A stretch of DNA of 64,000 nucleotides, from positions 1-64,000 of the forward strand of contig NZ_FNFP01000001.1 in the NCBI RefSeq assembly GCF_900100845.1, given 5' to 3'. The notes beneath the pieces were generated by a model. The model had not been told where the DNA came from. It saw nothing but the letters and a program-made list of their open reading frames with translations, and made no database searches. The DNA comes from Natronincola ferrireducens (lineage in GTDB: Bacteria; Bacillota; Clostridia; Peptostreptococcales; Natronincolaceae). Each line of letters begins with the position of its first letter. Within the stretch, counting starts at the first letter, position 1. Below are positions 44,078 to 51,871 of this stretch, one piece after another. The position numbers and the translations under genes are program-made.

Positions 44078-45340
44078 GTGAAAAGAAGATATAGAAGATA
44101 TTTTGTCATATTAGAAGAAGAAGATAAGGGCTACAGCATATCAAAATCACAAGGAACAAAGGGATATGGCAAAATTGAAGTAAGGAACGACAACGGTACA
44201 CTGTCTTTATATTGCCAGAACTTAAAAAAATTAGATGAAAAAAAGGAGAGCTATCGCCTATACCTTATCAATACAACAGATAACTTAGATCCTGTTATTG
44301 TAGATATCGGACCTATTAGGATAGACACCAATGGAAAAGGTGAAGTTTTATGGGAATTTTATGCAGAAAATGTAAAGGGATTAAAAAAGACAATAGAGGA
44401 TTTTGACACCTTGGCGGTGGTAGTAGAAAACTTCCAAGAATCCCAAAGGGTTATAGCACCTTTGGCGGGTTATATACATAAGGAAAAGGTGAATTGGAGA
44501 CCAATTCTTCAGAAAAAAGTTTATGGTTCCAGCAGAAATGAGGCGGAAAACACCTTTGAAAAACCACAGGTAAAGCCTGAACAAAAGTCAGAACCAAAAC
44601 AACAATCAGAACCAAAACAACAATCAGAACCAGCATCAAAGCCAAAGGAAAAGCCGATTCAGAAGGCTCCATCACAACCTTTAGAAAAACCAACAGAAGA
44701 AGTCAAAAAAGAAGAGCTTAAAATAAAAGAGTCTGAAGAACAAAAAGGAGCCCCAAAGGAAGCTATAAAAGTCCAAGAACAAACAAATAAACCTAAAAGC
44801 ACTTATAGCTTTGAAAAGGACTGGGATACTGTAGAAAACAAGAAGGAAGTCCAACCACTGCAAAAGTATGTGGAAAGTACCCTTAAGATCTTTCCAAGGG
44901 TAGAACCCTTTGATAACAATTTAAAGAACTATCAGTGGTGGCAAATCCAATATAATGCCCAGACCATTTATAGAAGCTATATGCCATTTATCTCTCATAT
45001 TGAAATAATGGTAAATCCCTATTATTATCATTACCCCTATCATTACGGATCTGAATATCAAAAACAGCTTTATGGATATCAACATCATATTTTCGGTATT
45101 GCCTATGATGAAGAGAAAAAAGCTAAATATTATGTATATGGTATTCCTGGAAAAAACAACAAAGGGGAGCAGCCCTATAGAGGGAATACAGGTTTTGTTT
45201 ACTGGCATCCATCCCATTACCTACAATTTAAGCAAGAGGGATTTGGATATTGGCTGATGCATATCGATGCCAACACAGGCAAGGTGGTAGAACCCTTAAA
45301 ATCAACAGAGGCTTCATCGAGAGCAGATGATCCAATCTAA
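44078..45340 (+). CDS. Unrecognised clostridial protein with low-complexity linker, possibly spore-associated
   Basis: A protein of 420 residues. The N-terminal domain (about 1-125) begins RRYRRYFVILEEEDKGY and has strand-rich, phage-Ig-like wording; then comes a K/E/P/Q linker (about 155-265) with repeated SEPKQQ units; then a conserved-looking C-terminal domain (about 275-420) rich in Tyr, His and Trp (YYYHYPYHYG, FVYWHPSHYLQF). GTG 44078 has an unusually strong GGGGGG site; an in-frame ATG at 44051 is also possible. No signal peptide. It occupies the place of the spore protease gene yabG of Bacillus, so a spore-coat role is a guess from position and composition. Confidence 0.6.
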   Translation: MKRRYRRYFVILEEEDKGYSISKSQGTKGYGKIEVRNDNGTLSLYCQNLKKLDEKKESYRLYLINTTDNLDPVIVDIGPIRIDTNGKGEVLWEFYAENVKGLKKTIEDFDTLAVVVENFQESQRVIAPLAGYIHKEKVNWRPILQKKVYGSSRNEAENTFEKPQVKPEQKSEPKQQSEPKQQSEPASKPKEKPIQKAPSQPLEKPTEEVKKEELKIKESEEQKGAPKEAIKVQEQTNKPKSTYSFEKDWDTVENKKEVQPLQKYVESTLKIFPRVEPFDNNLKNYQWWQIQYNAQTIYRSYMPFISHIEIMVNPYYYHYPYHYGSEYQKQLYGYQHHIFGIAYDEEKKAKYYVYGIPGKNNKGEQPYRGNTGFVYWHPSHYLQFKQEGFGYWLMHIDANTGKVVEPLKSTEASSRADDPI

Positions 45341-45371
45341 ATATTGATTGTTTATACACGGGGAAATAAAT

Positions 45372-45395
45372 GTAGCGGAGCCTATACTCCGCTAC
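45372..45395 (+). terminator. Hairpin with GCGGAG core after the unknown protein
   Basis: A 9-bp stem GTAGCGGAG/CTCCGCTAC with loop CCTATA; no T tract. Same core as 42487-42510 and 48392-48423. Confidence 0.5.
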
Positions 45396-45475
45396 GTAAC
45401 AGTTTTCGTTTGATTACATAGCATTAGGTTTTTTGGAAAATCTAAGGAATAGAAGGAAAGAGAGAGGGATACAAA

Positions 45476-46480
45476 TTGCTTAACACCTACTTATTATTTA
45501 TTTTAAGTGCTGCTATGGTCATTATTTCTGGCACCAAGCTTTCAGAATATGGAGATGTTATCGCCTCCAAAACCAAGCTGGGACATAGTTTGGTTGGTGG
45601 GATATTGATTGCCGCTGCCACCTCCCTGCCAGAATTGGTAACAAGTGTTACCTCCGCATTCATTGATGCTCCTAATATTGCCATAGGTAATGTTTACGGT
45701 AGTAACACCTTCAATATTATGATTCTAGCCTTAATAGATGTTTTACATGGACAAGGACCACTACTAGTAAAGGTCAAGATGAATCATATATTGGCTGGGA
45801 TGCTGGGGGTTCTTTTATCTGCCATTGGAGCACTGGCTATTTTGATTAGTCAAATAGGAGGACTAGATCCTCAAATAGGCTGGGTTAGTATTAGTAGCTT
45901 TATTATTTTTGCCATCTATGTTTATGGTTCTATCCTCATCGTTCGATATGAAAACAAAAGGACTAAGGTGGAGGCCCCAGAAAATATAGAAACAGTAGAC
46001 AATAATAGTATTACCCTTACAAGGGCCATCATTGGGTTTGGATTGGCCTGTACCATTATTATTTGGGCAGGGATGACCCTCTCTCAACTAGGAGATACTA
46101 TTGCATTGGAAACGGGATTGGGACATACCTTTGTAGGAACCCTATTAATAGCTGCCACCACCTCTTTACCAGAACTGGTGACTTCTATAGCGGCCATTAA
46201 AATCGGAGCCTATGATATGGCAGTTGGTAATGTTTTTGGAAGCAATATTTTTAACATGCTCATTATTGTTTTAACCGACATTGCCTATTATAGAGGGTCT
46301 ATCTTTACTGTTGCCCATATAGACCATACCATAACCGCCATGGCAGGGATTGTCCTAAGTTGTATTGCTGTCATCGGTCTTTTTTACCGCTCCAGTAGAA
46401 CCTTCTTTACTGTAGGGTGGGATTCAGTATTTATATTGACATTTTACCTTTTATCTATTTACTTAATTTTTGTCCTTTAA
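45476..46480 (+). CDS. Sodium/calcium exchanger family protein (CaxA/YrbG-like)
   Basis: A 334-residue membrane antiporter with about ten helices and the two inverted alpha repeats: AATSLPELVTSV with GNVYGSNTFNI (first half) and ATTSLPELVTSI with GNVFGSNIFNM (second half). The Glu in each PEL motif is an ion ligand. It exchanges Ca2+ for Na+ or H+. Start is TTG 45476 with AGAGAGGG 7 nt upstream. Confidence 0.9.
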   Translation: MLNTYLLFILSAAMVIISGTKLSEYGDVIASKTKLGHSLVGGILIAAATSLPELVTSVTSAFIDAPNIAIGNVYGSNTFNIMILALIDVLHGQGPLLVKVKMNHILAGMLGVLLSAIGALAILISQIGGLDPQIGWVSISSFIIFAIYVYGSILIVRYENKRTKVEAPENIETVDNNSITLTRAIIGFGLACTIIIWAGMTLSQLGDTIALETGLGHTFVGTLLIAATTSLPELVTSIAAIKIGAYDMAVGNVFGSNIFNMLIIVLTDIAYYRGSIFTVAHIDHTITAMAGIVLSCIAVIGLFYRSSRTFFTVGWDSVFILTFYLLSIYLIFVL

Positions 46481-46541
46481 AAAAAGCATAGGACCTAAAA
46501 GTGGGATTTAGTGTCGATTACTTTTACAGAACCCAAACAAC

Positions 46542-46570
46542 AGCGGGCTCCAAAATTTCTGCAGCCCGCT
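46542..46570. terminator. Convergent terminator between exchanger and rhodanese genes
   Basis: AGCGGGCT pairs with AGCCCGCT over a 13-nt loop; it stands between two converging genes. T tracts are poor on both strands. Confidence 0.55.
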
Positions 46571-46575
46571 ACCCA

Positions 46576-47031
46576 TCAATCATAATCAATAACCGACTTT
46601 GTAATTTCATAGGGCCACTTTTTGTACCCCCCTACTAAGGTATAAACCCTAGGATAACCAGATTCTGCTAAAAACCTAGAAGCTTTTTTACTGTTTTTCC
46701 CATTATCACAATAAACCAAATAAATATTTCCCTCATCCAGTTCTGTCCTTCGAGCCTTTAATTCCTTTAAAGGAAGAAGAAAGGCATTTTCTAAATGCCC
46801 TTTGTTATATTCCTTTTCGTTTCTTACATCTAGGATCACCACATGGGGATTGTCATCCATTAGATCCTTGGCTTCTTTAGGTAACAGGTTATTATAGGTA
46901 TACTTTATGGTAGAGTAGTTACTTACCGCCTTATCTCGGGTAAAAATCCAAAACAACAAACCAACAATAAGTATAACAATTAAAGCTAAGACGATATAAA
47001 GATTTCTTTTTTTAACGACAAAAATATGCAT
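46576..47031 (-). CDS. Membrane-anchored rhodanese-like domain protein
   Basis: A 151-residue protein: one N-terminal membrane helix (about 10-30), then a rhodanese domain (about 48-147) with VVILDVRNEKEYNKGHL and the active cysteine Cys108 in YLVYCDNGKNS. The domain probably faces outside and handles sulfur or thiols. ATG 47031 has GGGGTGA upstream; an in-frame TTG at 47049 is less likely. Confidence 0.85.
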   Translation of the reverse strand: MHIFVVKKRNLYIVLALIVILIVGLLFWIFTRDKAVSNYSTIKYTYNNLLPKEAKDLMDDNPHVVILDVRNEKEYNKGHLENAFLLPLKELKARRTELDEGNIYLVYCDNGKNSKKASRFLAESGYPRVYTLVGGYKKWPYEITKSVIDYD

Positions 47032-47101
47032 TGTTTCACCCCTTATCAAATTTCAATGTCTACTATTAATATATTTGTCAACCCCCTTCTTTAGTACACT
47101 A

Positions 47102-47554
47102 TTACAACTTTTCTATCATTTGTGCCTTTACAGAAATTCTAATCTCCTCACTGATGATGATATATTGCACCCTTAACCTAACCTGACGATTTTCAATCTC
47201 AAAAATTCTACCCTCTAAAATCTTATAAATCATTTCTCCATCTACACGCCATAGCTCTCTACCAACTAAATCAGCCATATAAAAATGAATGTTTTTTTGA
47301 ATTTCATCCTTTAGCAGTAAATTCCCCTCAAATTCCACATCAACGATTAAGTTCTTTACAATAGAGGCCTTGTTACTCTGAATGCTTTCATTCAACCGCT
47401 CCAGCTTAAGCTCTTTGTCCAACAGCTGATTGGTTAATTGATTTTGAACACGGTACAGTCGATCTAAGGTGTGGAGATGAAAAAGATTCATCACAGTCAA
47501 CCCCAAAATAAAACCAATGGCGAAAACAGCCGTTAAGGTCAATCGCTTTTTCAT
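47102..47554 (-). CDS. ytrI: Sporulation membrane protein YtrI-like
   Basis: A 150-residue protein with an N-terminal membrane helix (about 6-24), a coiled-coil stretch (about 30-60) and a soluble C-terminal part ending in a strand-like IENRQVRLRVQYIIISEEI. This layout and the direct overlap with ytrH match YtrI, a sigma-E-dependent forespore-engulfment membrane protein needed for efficient sporulation in Bacillus. Sequence similarity by eye is modest; context is the main support. Confidence 0.65.
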   Translation of the reverse strand: MKKRLTLTAVFAIGFILGLTVMNLFHLHTLDRLYRVQNQLTNQLLDKELKLERLNESIQSNKASIVKNLIVDVEFEGNLLLKDEIQKNIHFYMADLVGRELWRVDGEMIYKILEGRIFEIENRQVRLRVQYIIISEEIRISVKAQMIEKL

Positions 47555-47880
47555 AGCTTTCCACTACCTTCTAAATAGTAAATAAGCTTATAGGCAATAT
47601 GAGCCCCCAGTAAAGCACTTAATACATAGATTAACTGCTTCACTAAGCTACGGATTTCTCCATTAAAAATACCCGTCTCCAGAACCTTAAAGGAGGGGAA
47701 GGTACCCCCTAAGGCCACAACGATTGCCCATATTTTAATCCTTTCACAGAGCTCTACCATGGTTTTTAAAGGGGGTTGACCATTTAAAGTGGCAGCTACT
47801 CCACCTAGCAGGCATCCCCCCAATAATACCCCTAAAGAAATAAAAAAGTTATAAACTACATTTTGATAAAAGGTAAGCAT
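47551..47880 (-). CDS. ytrH: Sporulation membrane protein YtrH
   Basis: A 109-residue membrane protein with about three hydrophobic segments. Family wording: FFISLGVLLGGCLLGG near 12, NGQPPLKTM near 33 and IKIWAIVVALGGTF near 48. Works with YtrI in the mother cell. GGAGGTGA before ATG 47880; 4-nt overlap with ytrI indicates coupling. A sigma-E-like promoter precedes it. Confidence 0.85.
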   Translation of the reverse strand: MLTFYQNVVYNFFISLGVLLGGCLLGGVAATLNGQPPLKTMVELCERIKIWAIVVALGGTFPSFKVLETGIFNGEIRSLVKQLIYVLSALLGAHIAYKLIYYLEGSGKL

Positions 47881-47919
47881 TTAGTCACCTCCAGTTATTT
47901 AGCATAGATTCTATCTTTA

Positions 47920-47948
47920 ATTATATGATTGGGGGTACCACAATTTTC
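47920..47948 (-). promoter_or_regulatory. Sigma-E-like promoter of ytrHI
   Basis: On the minus strand GAAAATT (plus 47942-47948), 14-bp spacer and CATATAAT (plus 47920-47927). Each element has about one mismatch to the sigma-E consensus KMATATT / CATACANT, and the -10 is about 40 nt before ytrH. ytrHI belong to the sigma-E regulon in Bacillus. Confidence 0.6.
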
Positions 47949-47992
47949 ATAAATTGCATAATATATATCGAAAAAAGAAAGGAGGAAGAAAA

Positions 47993-48385
47993 ATGTATCA
48001 CAATCCTAGTCACTATCCTTACCCCCAATACCCTTACCATGGTATCCCCGATAGATATATGGATTATTATGATCATAGAGGTTATCTGATAGATATGTAT
48101 CCAGATATCTATAAAAGGGTTTATCCAAGGGTAGAGGAAGTATGTAGAAGACATGATGTCTATACCAACCCTAGAATGTATCCTCAAGTAGACCCAACAT
48201 TTATTGATGTAATGGTAGATGAAGTTTATGGCATGTGTACCACCAGTGAAGCCAGTGCTGAGCAATGGGGAGCAAGAGGACCCTTAAGGGACTTAATCAC
48301 CATCCTTATCATTAGACAACTGTTAGCTGGACGTCGTAGAAGACCTTTCTACGGCTACCCAGGAGGAATTGACTTCTTTTACTAA
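47993..48385 (+). CDS. Tyrosine/proline-rich protein, probable spore coat component
   Basis: A 130-residue protein, very rich in Tyr, Pro, His and Arg in the first 70 residues (YHNPSHYPYPQYPYHG), with an alpha-helical middle (PTFIDVMVDEVYGMCTT) and an Arg-rich end GRRRRPFYGYPGG. Such composition is typical of coat proteins that become cross-linked. It is divergent from ytrHI with 112 nt between. A CATAATATA at 47957-47965 resembles a sigma-K -10, but -35 spacing is off by one. AGGAGG upstream of ATG 47993. No family name recognised. Confidence 0.65.
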   Translation: MYHNPSHYPYPQYPYHGIPDRYMDYYDHRGYLIDMYPDIYKRVYPRVEEVCRRHDVYTNPRMYPQVDPTFIDVMVDEVYGMCTTSEASAEQWGARGPLRDLITILIIRQLLAGRRRRPFYGYPGGIDFFY

Positions 48386-48391
48386 ATAGCA

Positions 48392-48423
48392 AAAAGTGGC
48401 GGAGATTTTTCTCCGCCACTTTT
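48392..48423. terminator. Convergent terminator with GCGGAG core
   Basis: A 13-bp stem AAAAGTGGCGGAG/CTCCGCCACTTTT with a T-rich loop, A-rich on the left and T-rich on the right, so active for both converging genes. Confidence 0.8.
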
Positions 48424-48498
48424 AGGTGTTGTTCCTTCAATATAAAAGAACTTTTATACAAATTAATAAGGATATTAAATAAATCCCTAGCACCTACT

Positions 48499-49731
48499 TT
48501 ATCTATTGTTATATTGATTATAAATATATTCTTCGATCCTATCACAAACCAGCTTAGCATGATGAACTGCTTCAACCACGGTTTTTGCACCGGTAACTAC
48601 ATCTCCAGAAGCAAATACACCTTTTCGAGTAGTCATACCTTCCCCATTGATAACAAGGAGACCCCTTTCATCCACCTTTATTCCTGTGGTATGGGATACA
48701 ATATTACTTCTAGGCCCCTGACTGGCGGCAATAATGGTGGAATCCATATCTATTGTAAACCTAGAATCCTTTATGGGAAGGATCTTATCCCCTATTATTT
48801 CATTCCTTACACAGATGATTTTATCCTCCATAATTTCTATAGGACTGGCTAAAAATTCAAACCTCACACCATCAATTTTAGCCAGCTCCACCTCGGAACC
48901 AAGGGCAGGTAAGCTATCTTCATCTCGTCTATATAAGATAGTCACTTCCTTAGAACCTTTACGAATGGCGGTTCTAGCTACATCCATTGCTGTATTCCCG
49001 CCCCCCACAACAACAACCCTATTACCTAGAGAGAAAACATCGGGATTTTTTAAAAAAGAAACAGCATAATGAACATTTCCTAGACTTTCTCCTTTTATAT
49101 TCAGGGTATTGGGATTCCACACACCAGTAGCAATAAACACAGCATCATAACCATCTCGAAATAACGTATCGATAGTAATAATAGGACCAATTAAAGTGTT
49201 GGGTCTAATTTTAACCCCCATACTTTTTAGGTTTTCACTAAAGATATCTAGAATTCTATTGGGCAACCTAAATTTAGGAATACCATAGCGTAAAAATCCA
49301 CCAATTTTATCCTGCGCTTCAAAAAGGGTGATGTTATAACCCTTTTTTCCCAAAACAAAAGCGGTGGTTAATCCAGCTGGACCAGAACCAATGATAGCAA
49401 TTTTACCTACTTTTTTTTCAATGGTATAGACTTTAGGAATACTTAAATAATAGTCTGATATATAATTCTCTATTCTACTAATGTTGATGGGTTTCCCCTT
49501 TTTACCTAGGATACAGCCCCCTTCACACTGATCCTCATGGGGACAGACAATGGAACAAATAATGGACAAAGGGTTGTTTTCAAAAAGATCTTCTCCGGCT
49601 TTTTCAATATTTCCATTTAAAAGATTTTGGATAAATTCAGGAATATTGGTGGCTATAGGACAGTGCCTTGTACACTGGGGATTTTTGCAGTTTAAACATC
49701 GTTTAGCTTCATCGATAATATGTTTTGACAT
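48499..49731 (-). CDS. Stand-alone GltD/NfnB-like NAD(P)H flavoprotein with iron-sulfur cysteines
   Basis: A 410-residue oxidoreductase like glutamate synthase small subunit and NfnB. N-terminal cysteines C12/C15/C20/C24 and C59/C63/C69/C73 can bind two [4Fe-4S] clusters; FAD loop IIGSGPAGLTTAF near 111; NAD(P) loop VVGGGNTAMDVARTA near 255; C-terminal GVFASGDVV...AVHHAK FAD segment. No gltB, nfnA or dihydropyrimidine dehydrogenase partner is adjacent, so the electron acceptor is unknown. ATG 49731 is chosen for AGGAGTGA at 8 nt. Confidence 0.85.
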   Translation of the reverse strand: MSKHIIDEAKRCLNCKNPQCTRHCPIATNIPEFIQNLLNGNIEKAGEDLFENNPLSIICSIVCPHEDQCEGGCILGKKGKPINISRIENYISDYYLSIPKVYTIEKKVGKIAIIGSGPAGLTTAFVLGKKGYNITLFEAQDKIGGFLRYGIPKFRLPNRILDIFSENLKSMGVKIRPNTLIGPIITIDTLFRDGYDAVFIATGVWNPNTLNIKGESLGNVHYAVSFLKNPDVFSLGNRVVVVGGGNTAMDVARTAIRKGSKEVTILYRRDEDSLPALGSEVELAKIDGVRFEFLASPIEIMEDKIICVRNEIIGDKILPIKDSRFTIDMDSTIIAASQGPRSNIVSHTTGIKVDERGLLVINGEGMTTRKGVFASGDVVTGAKTVVEAVHHAKLVCDRIEEYIYNQYNNR

Positions 49732-50001
49732 AAACATCACTCCTGCTTTAAGAAATTTAATATTAATTTTATAACAATTATAGAGGAAGAACAAGAAAAA
49801 AACATAAATATTCAGAAGAGTTAAATGTTTAACGAATAATGTAACTGGAAAGCAGGCTGCAAAGGGAAAAATTAAAAATGAACATATTCCAAAAATTACA
49901 TAAAAGCATTAGTAAACAATAAAACAAAGAAGTTATAAGGAGTACATATTCTTATCTGAAAAATCACAGGATTTACAATATTTTTTAATTATTAAAAACG
50001 T

Positions 50002-50029
50002 TTGACAAATCTACAAATTGTAATATATA
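50002..50029 (+). promoter_or_regulatory. Candidate promoter of the AbgT transporter gene
   Basis: Consensus TTGACA (50002-50007), 16-bp spacer, TATATA (50024-50029), 59 nt before the start codon. Confidence 0.6.
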
Positions 50030-50088
50030 CTGGCAATACAACATTTATACATTCTTTTATACACTATTCATCGTAAGGAGGACAAATA

Positions 50089-51642
50089 ATGAGTATAAAA
50101 ACTACAAGTGTAAAAAAACGCGGACTTTTTAATAAGTTTTTAGACATGGTTGAAGTAGTAGGAAACACACTACCCCATCCAGTTACTCTATTTGCTATTT
50201 TCAGTTTAGCTGTAATTATTATTTCAGCGATAGCTGAGTCAGCCGGAATAAAAGTAGAATTCGAAAGAATTATTATTGGAAGCGGCGAAACTGAGATGGC
50301 AACTGTTGAAGCTGTCAGTCTGTTAACAGTAGATGGTATTAGAAGAATTTTCTCCAATGCCGTCACCAACTTTACAAGCTTTGCTCCATTAGGAACAGTG
50401 CTTGTGGCCATGTTAGGGGTTGGGGTTGCTGAAGGTACAGGACTAGTACAAGCAGGTCTAAGAAAACTAGTTTTAAGTACACCTCAAAAACTAATTACAG
50501 CGGTAGTTGTTTTTGCTGGTGTTATGTCAAACGTAGCGTCTGATGCAGGCTACGTTGTGTTGGTTCCATTGGGGGCATTGATCTTTTTAAGCTTTGGCAG
50601 ACATCCATTGGCGGGTTTAGCAGCTGCCTTCGCCGGAGTATCCGGTGGTTTCAGTGCCAACCTAATAGTTGGTACCCTTGATCCATTACTGGGTGGTATG
50701 TCTGAACAAGCAGCACAAATGTACATGCCGGGCTATGAGGTACAACCAACAGCTAACCTTTACTTTATGATTGCTTCCACATTCTTGATTACAATTATAG
50801 GTACCATTGTAACAGAGAAAATTGTTGAGCCAAGATTAGGTAAATATACAGGTAATAAAGTAGCCGACATTCAAGGTGTAAGTAAAGAGGAATCTAGAGG
50901 ACTACTATTTGCTGGTATTGCCTTCATAGTATTTGTAATAGGTCTGTTGATCATGACAGTTCCTCAAAATGCTATTTTAAGAGCTGAAGATGGAAAATTA
51001 TTGGCTGGTTCAGCCTTTATGGCGGGATTGGTTCCAATTATTGCTTTATTTTTCATGATACCTGGTATTGCCTATGGTATCGGAGCCGGAACAGTGAAAA
51101 ATGATAAGGATATCGCTGGCTTCATGGGTAAAGCCATGTCAACAATGGGTGGATATTTAGTACTTGCCTTTGTTGCAGCCCAATTCGTAAGTTACTTTAC
51201 CTGGACAAACCTAGGAACAATTTTAGCGGTTAAAGGTGCAAATTTCCTACAGTCAACAGGTATGACAGGCATTCCAATGTTAATAGGTTTCATCTTTGTA
51301 TCAGGATTTATCAACCTATTTATCGGAAGTGCTTCAGCTAAGTGGGCTATTATGGCACCAGTGTTTGTACCAATGTTAATGGCTATTGGTTATTCCCCAG
51401 AGTTTACACAATTAGCCTACAGAATTGGTGATTCTACAACCAACATTATTACACCACTTATGTCATATTTTGCGGTAATCGTAGCCTTTGCTCAAAAATA
51501 TGACAAAGAAACAGGGATCGGTACAATCATTTCCACAATGGTACCCTACTCCCTATTATTCATGGTAGGTTGGATTCTATTATTCGTTCTATGGTTTGTA
51601 TTAGGATTACCATTGGGACCTGGAGCTAATATATTAATGTAA
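50089..51642 (+). CDS. AbgT-family transporter (p-aminobenzoyl-glutamate type)
   Basis: A 517-residue membrane protein with about 12 helices. Family stretches: LGVGVAEGTGLVQAGLRKL, VMSNVASDAGYVVLVPLGALIF and GSASAKWAIMAPVFVPM. AbgT proteins import p-aminobenzoyl-glutamate or export sulfonamides/related compounds; others are annotated for short dipeptides. The M20 peptidase next door suggests import of an amide-linked amino acid conjugate that is then cut. AAGGAGG before ATG 50089. Confidence 0.92.
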   Translation: MSIKTTSVKKRGLFNKFLDMVEVVGNTLPHPVTLFAIFSLAVIIISAIAESAGIKVEFERIIIGSGETEMATVEAVSLLTVDGIRRIFSNAVTNFTSFAPLGTVLVAMLGVGVAEGTGLVQAGLRKLVLSTPQKLITAVVVFAGVMSNVASDAGYVVLVPLGALIFLSFGRHPLAGLAAAFAGVSGGFSANLIVGTLDPLLGGMSEQAAQMYMPGYEVQPTANLYFMIASTFLITIIGTIVTEKIVEPRLGKYTGNKVADIQGVSKEESRGLLFAGIAFIVFVIGLLIMTVPQNAILRAEDGKLLAGSAFMAGLVPIIALFFMIPGIAYGIGAGTVKNDKDIAGFMGKAMSTMGGYLVLAFVAAQFVSYFTWTNLGTILAVKGANFLQSTGMTGIPMLIGFIFVSGFINLFIGSASAKWAIMAPVFVPMLMAIGYSPEFTQLAYRIGDSTTNIITPLMSYFAVIVAFAQKYDKETGIGTIISTMVPYSLLFMVGWILLFVLWFVLGLPLGPGANILM

Positions 51643-51715
51643 TAATAAAAGTAATAACAAAAGTAATAATAAAATGTATTATTAGAGATAAGAAAAACTT
51701 CTTCATCTCTTATTG

Positions 51716-51745
51716 AAGAAGCGGAAAGTATATTTTCCGCTTCTT
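51716..51745 (+). terminator. Terminator after the AbgT gene
   Basis: A 12-bp stem AAGAAGCGGAAA/TTTCCGCTTCTT and then TGCTTTTACC. The left arm can instead pair with CTTCTTCA at 51699-51706, which would break this hairpin. Confidence 0.7.
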
Positions 51746-51871
51746 TGCTTTTACCCATAATTAATCTTTATGATATAATTATAGGGGTCTTAACAAATAC
51801 TACATAATAAAACATCATAGAATAAGAAGTATAGCATTAACTTTATTTTAACAGTGGGAAGGGGAAAGATT

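Noticed and set aside
44381-45217. Minus-strand frames opposite the low-complexity protein
   Set aside because: Mirror of the K/E/P/Q-rich and Tyr-rich codons; hydrophobic wording is an artefact of the reverse strand.
51640-51690. AAAGTAATAA-type direct repeats after the AbgT stop
   Set aside because: Simple AT-rich sequence of imperfect short units with no regular spacing; not a CRISPR or iteron array.
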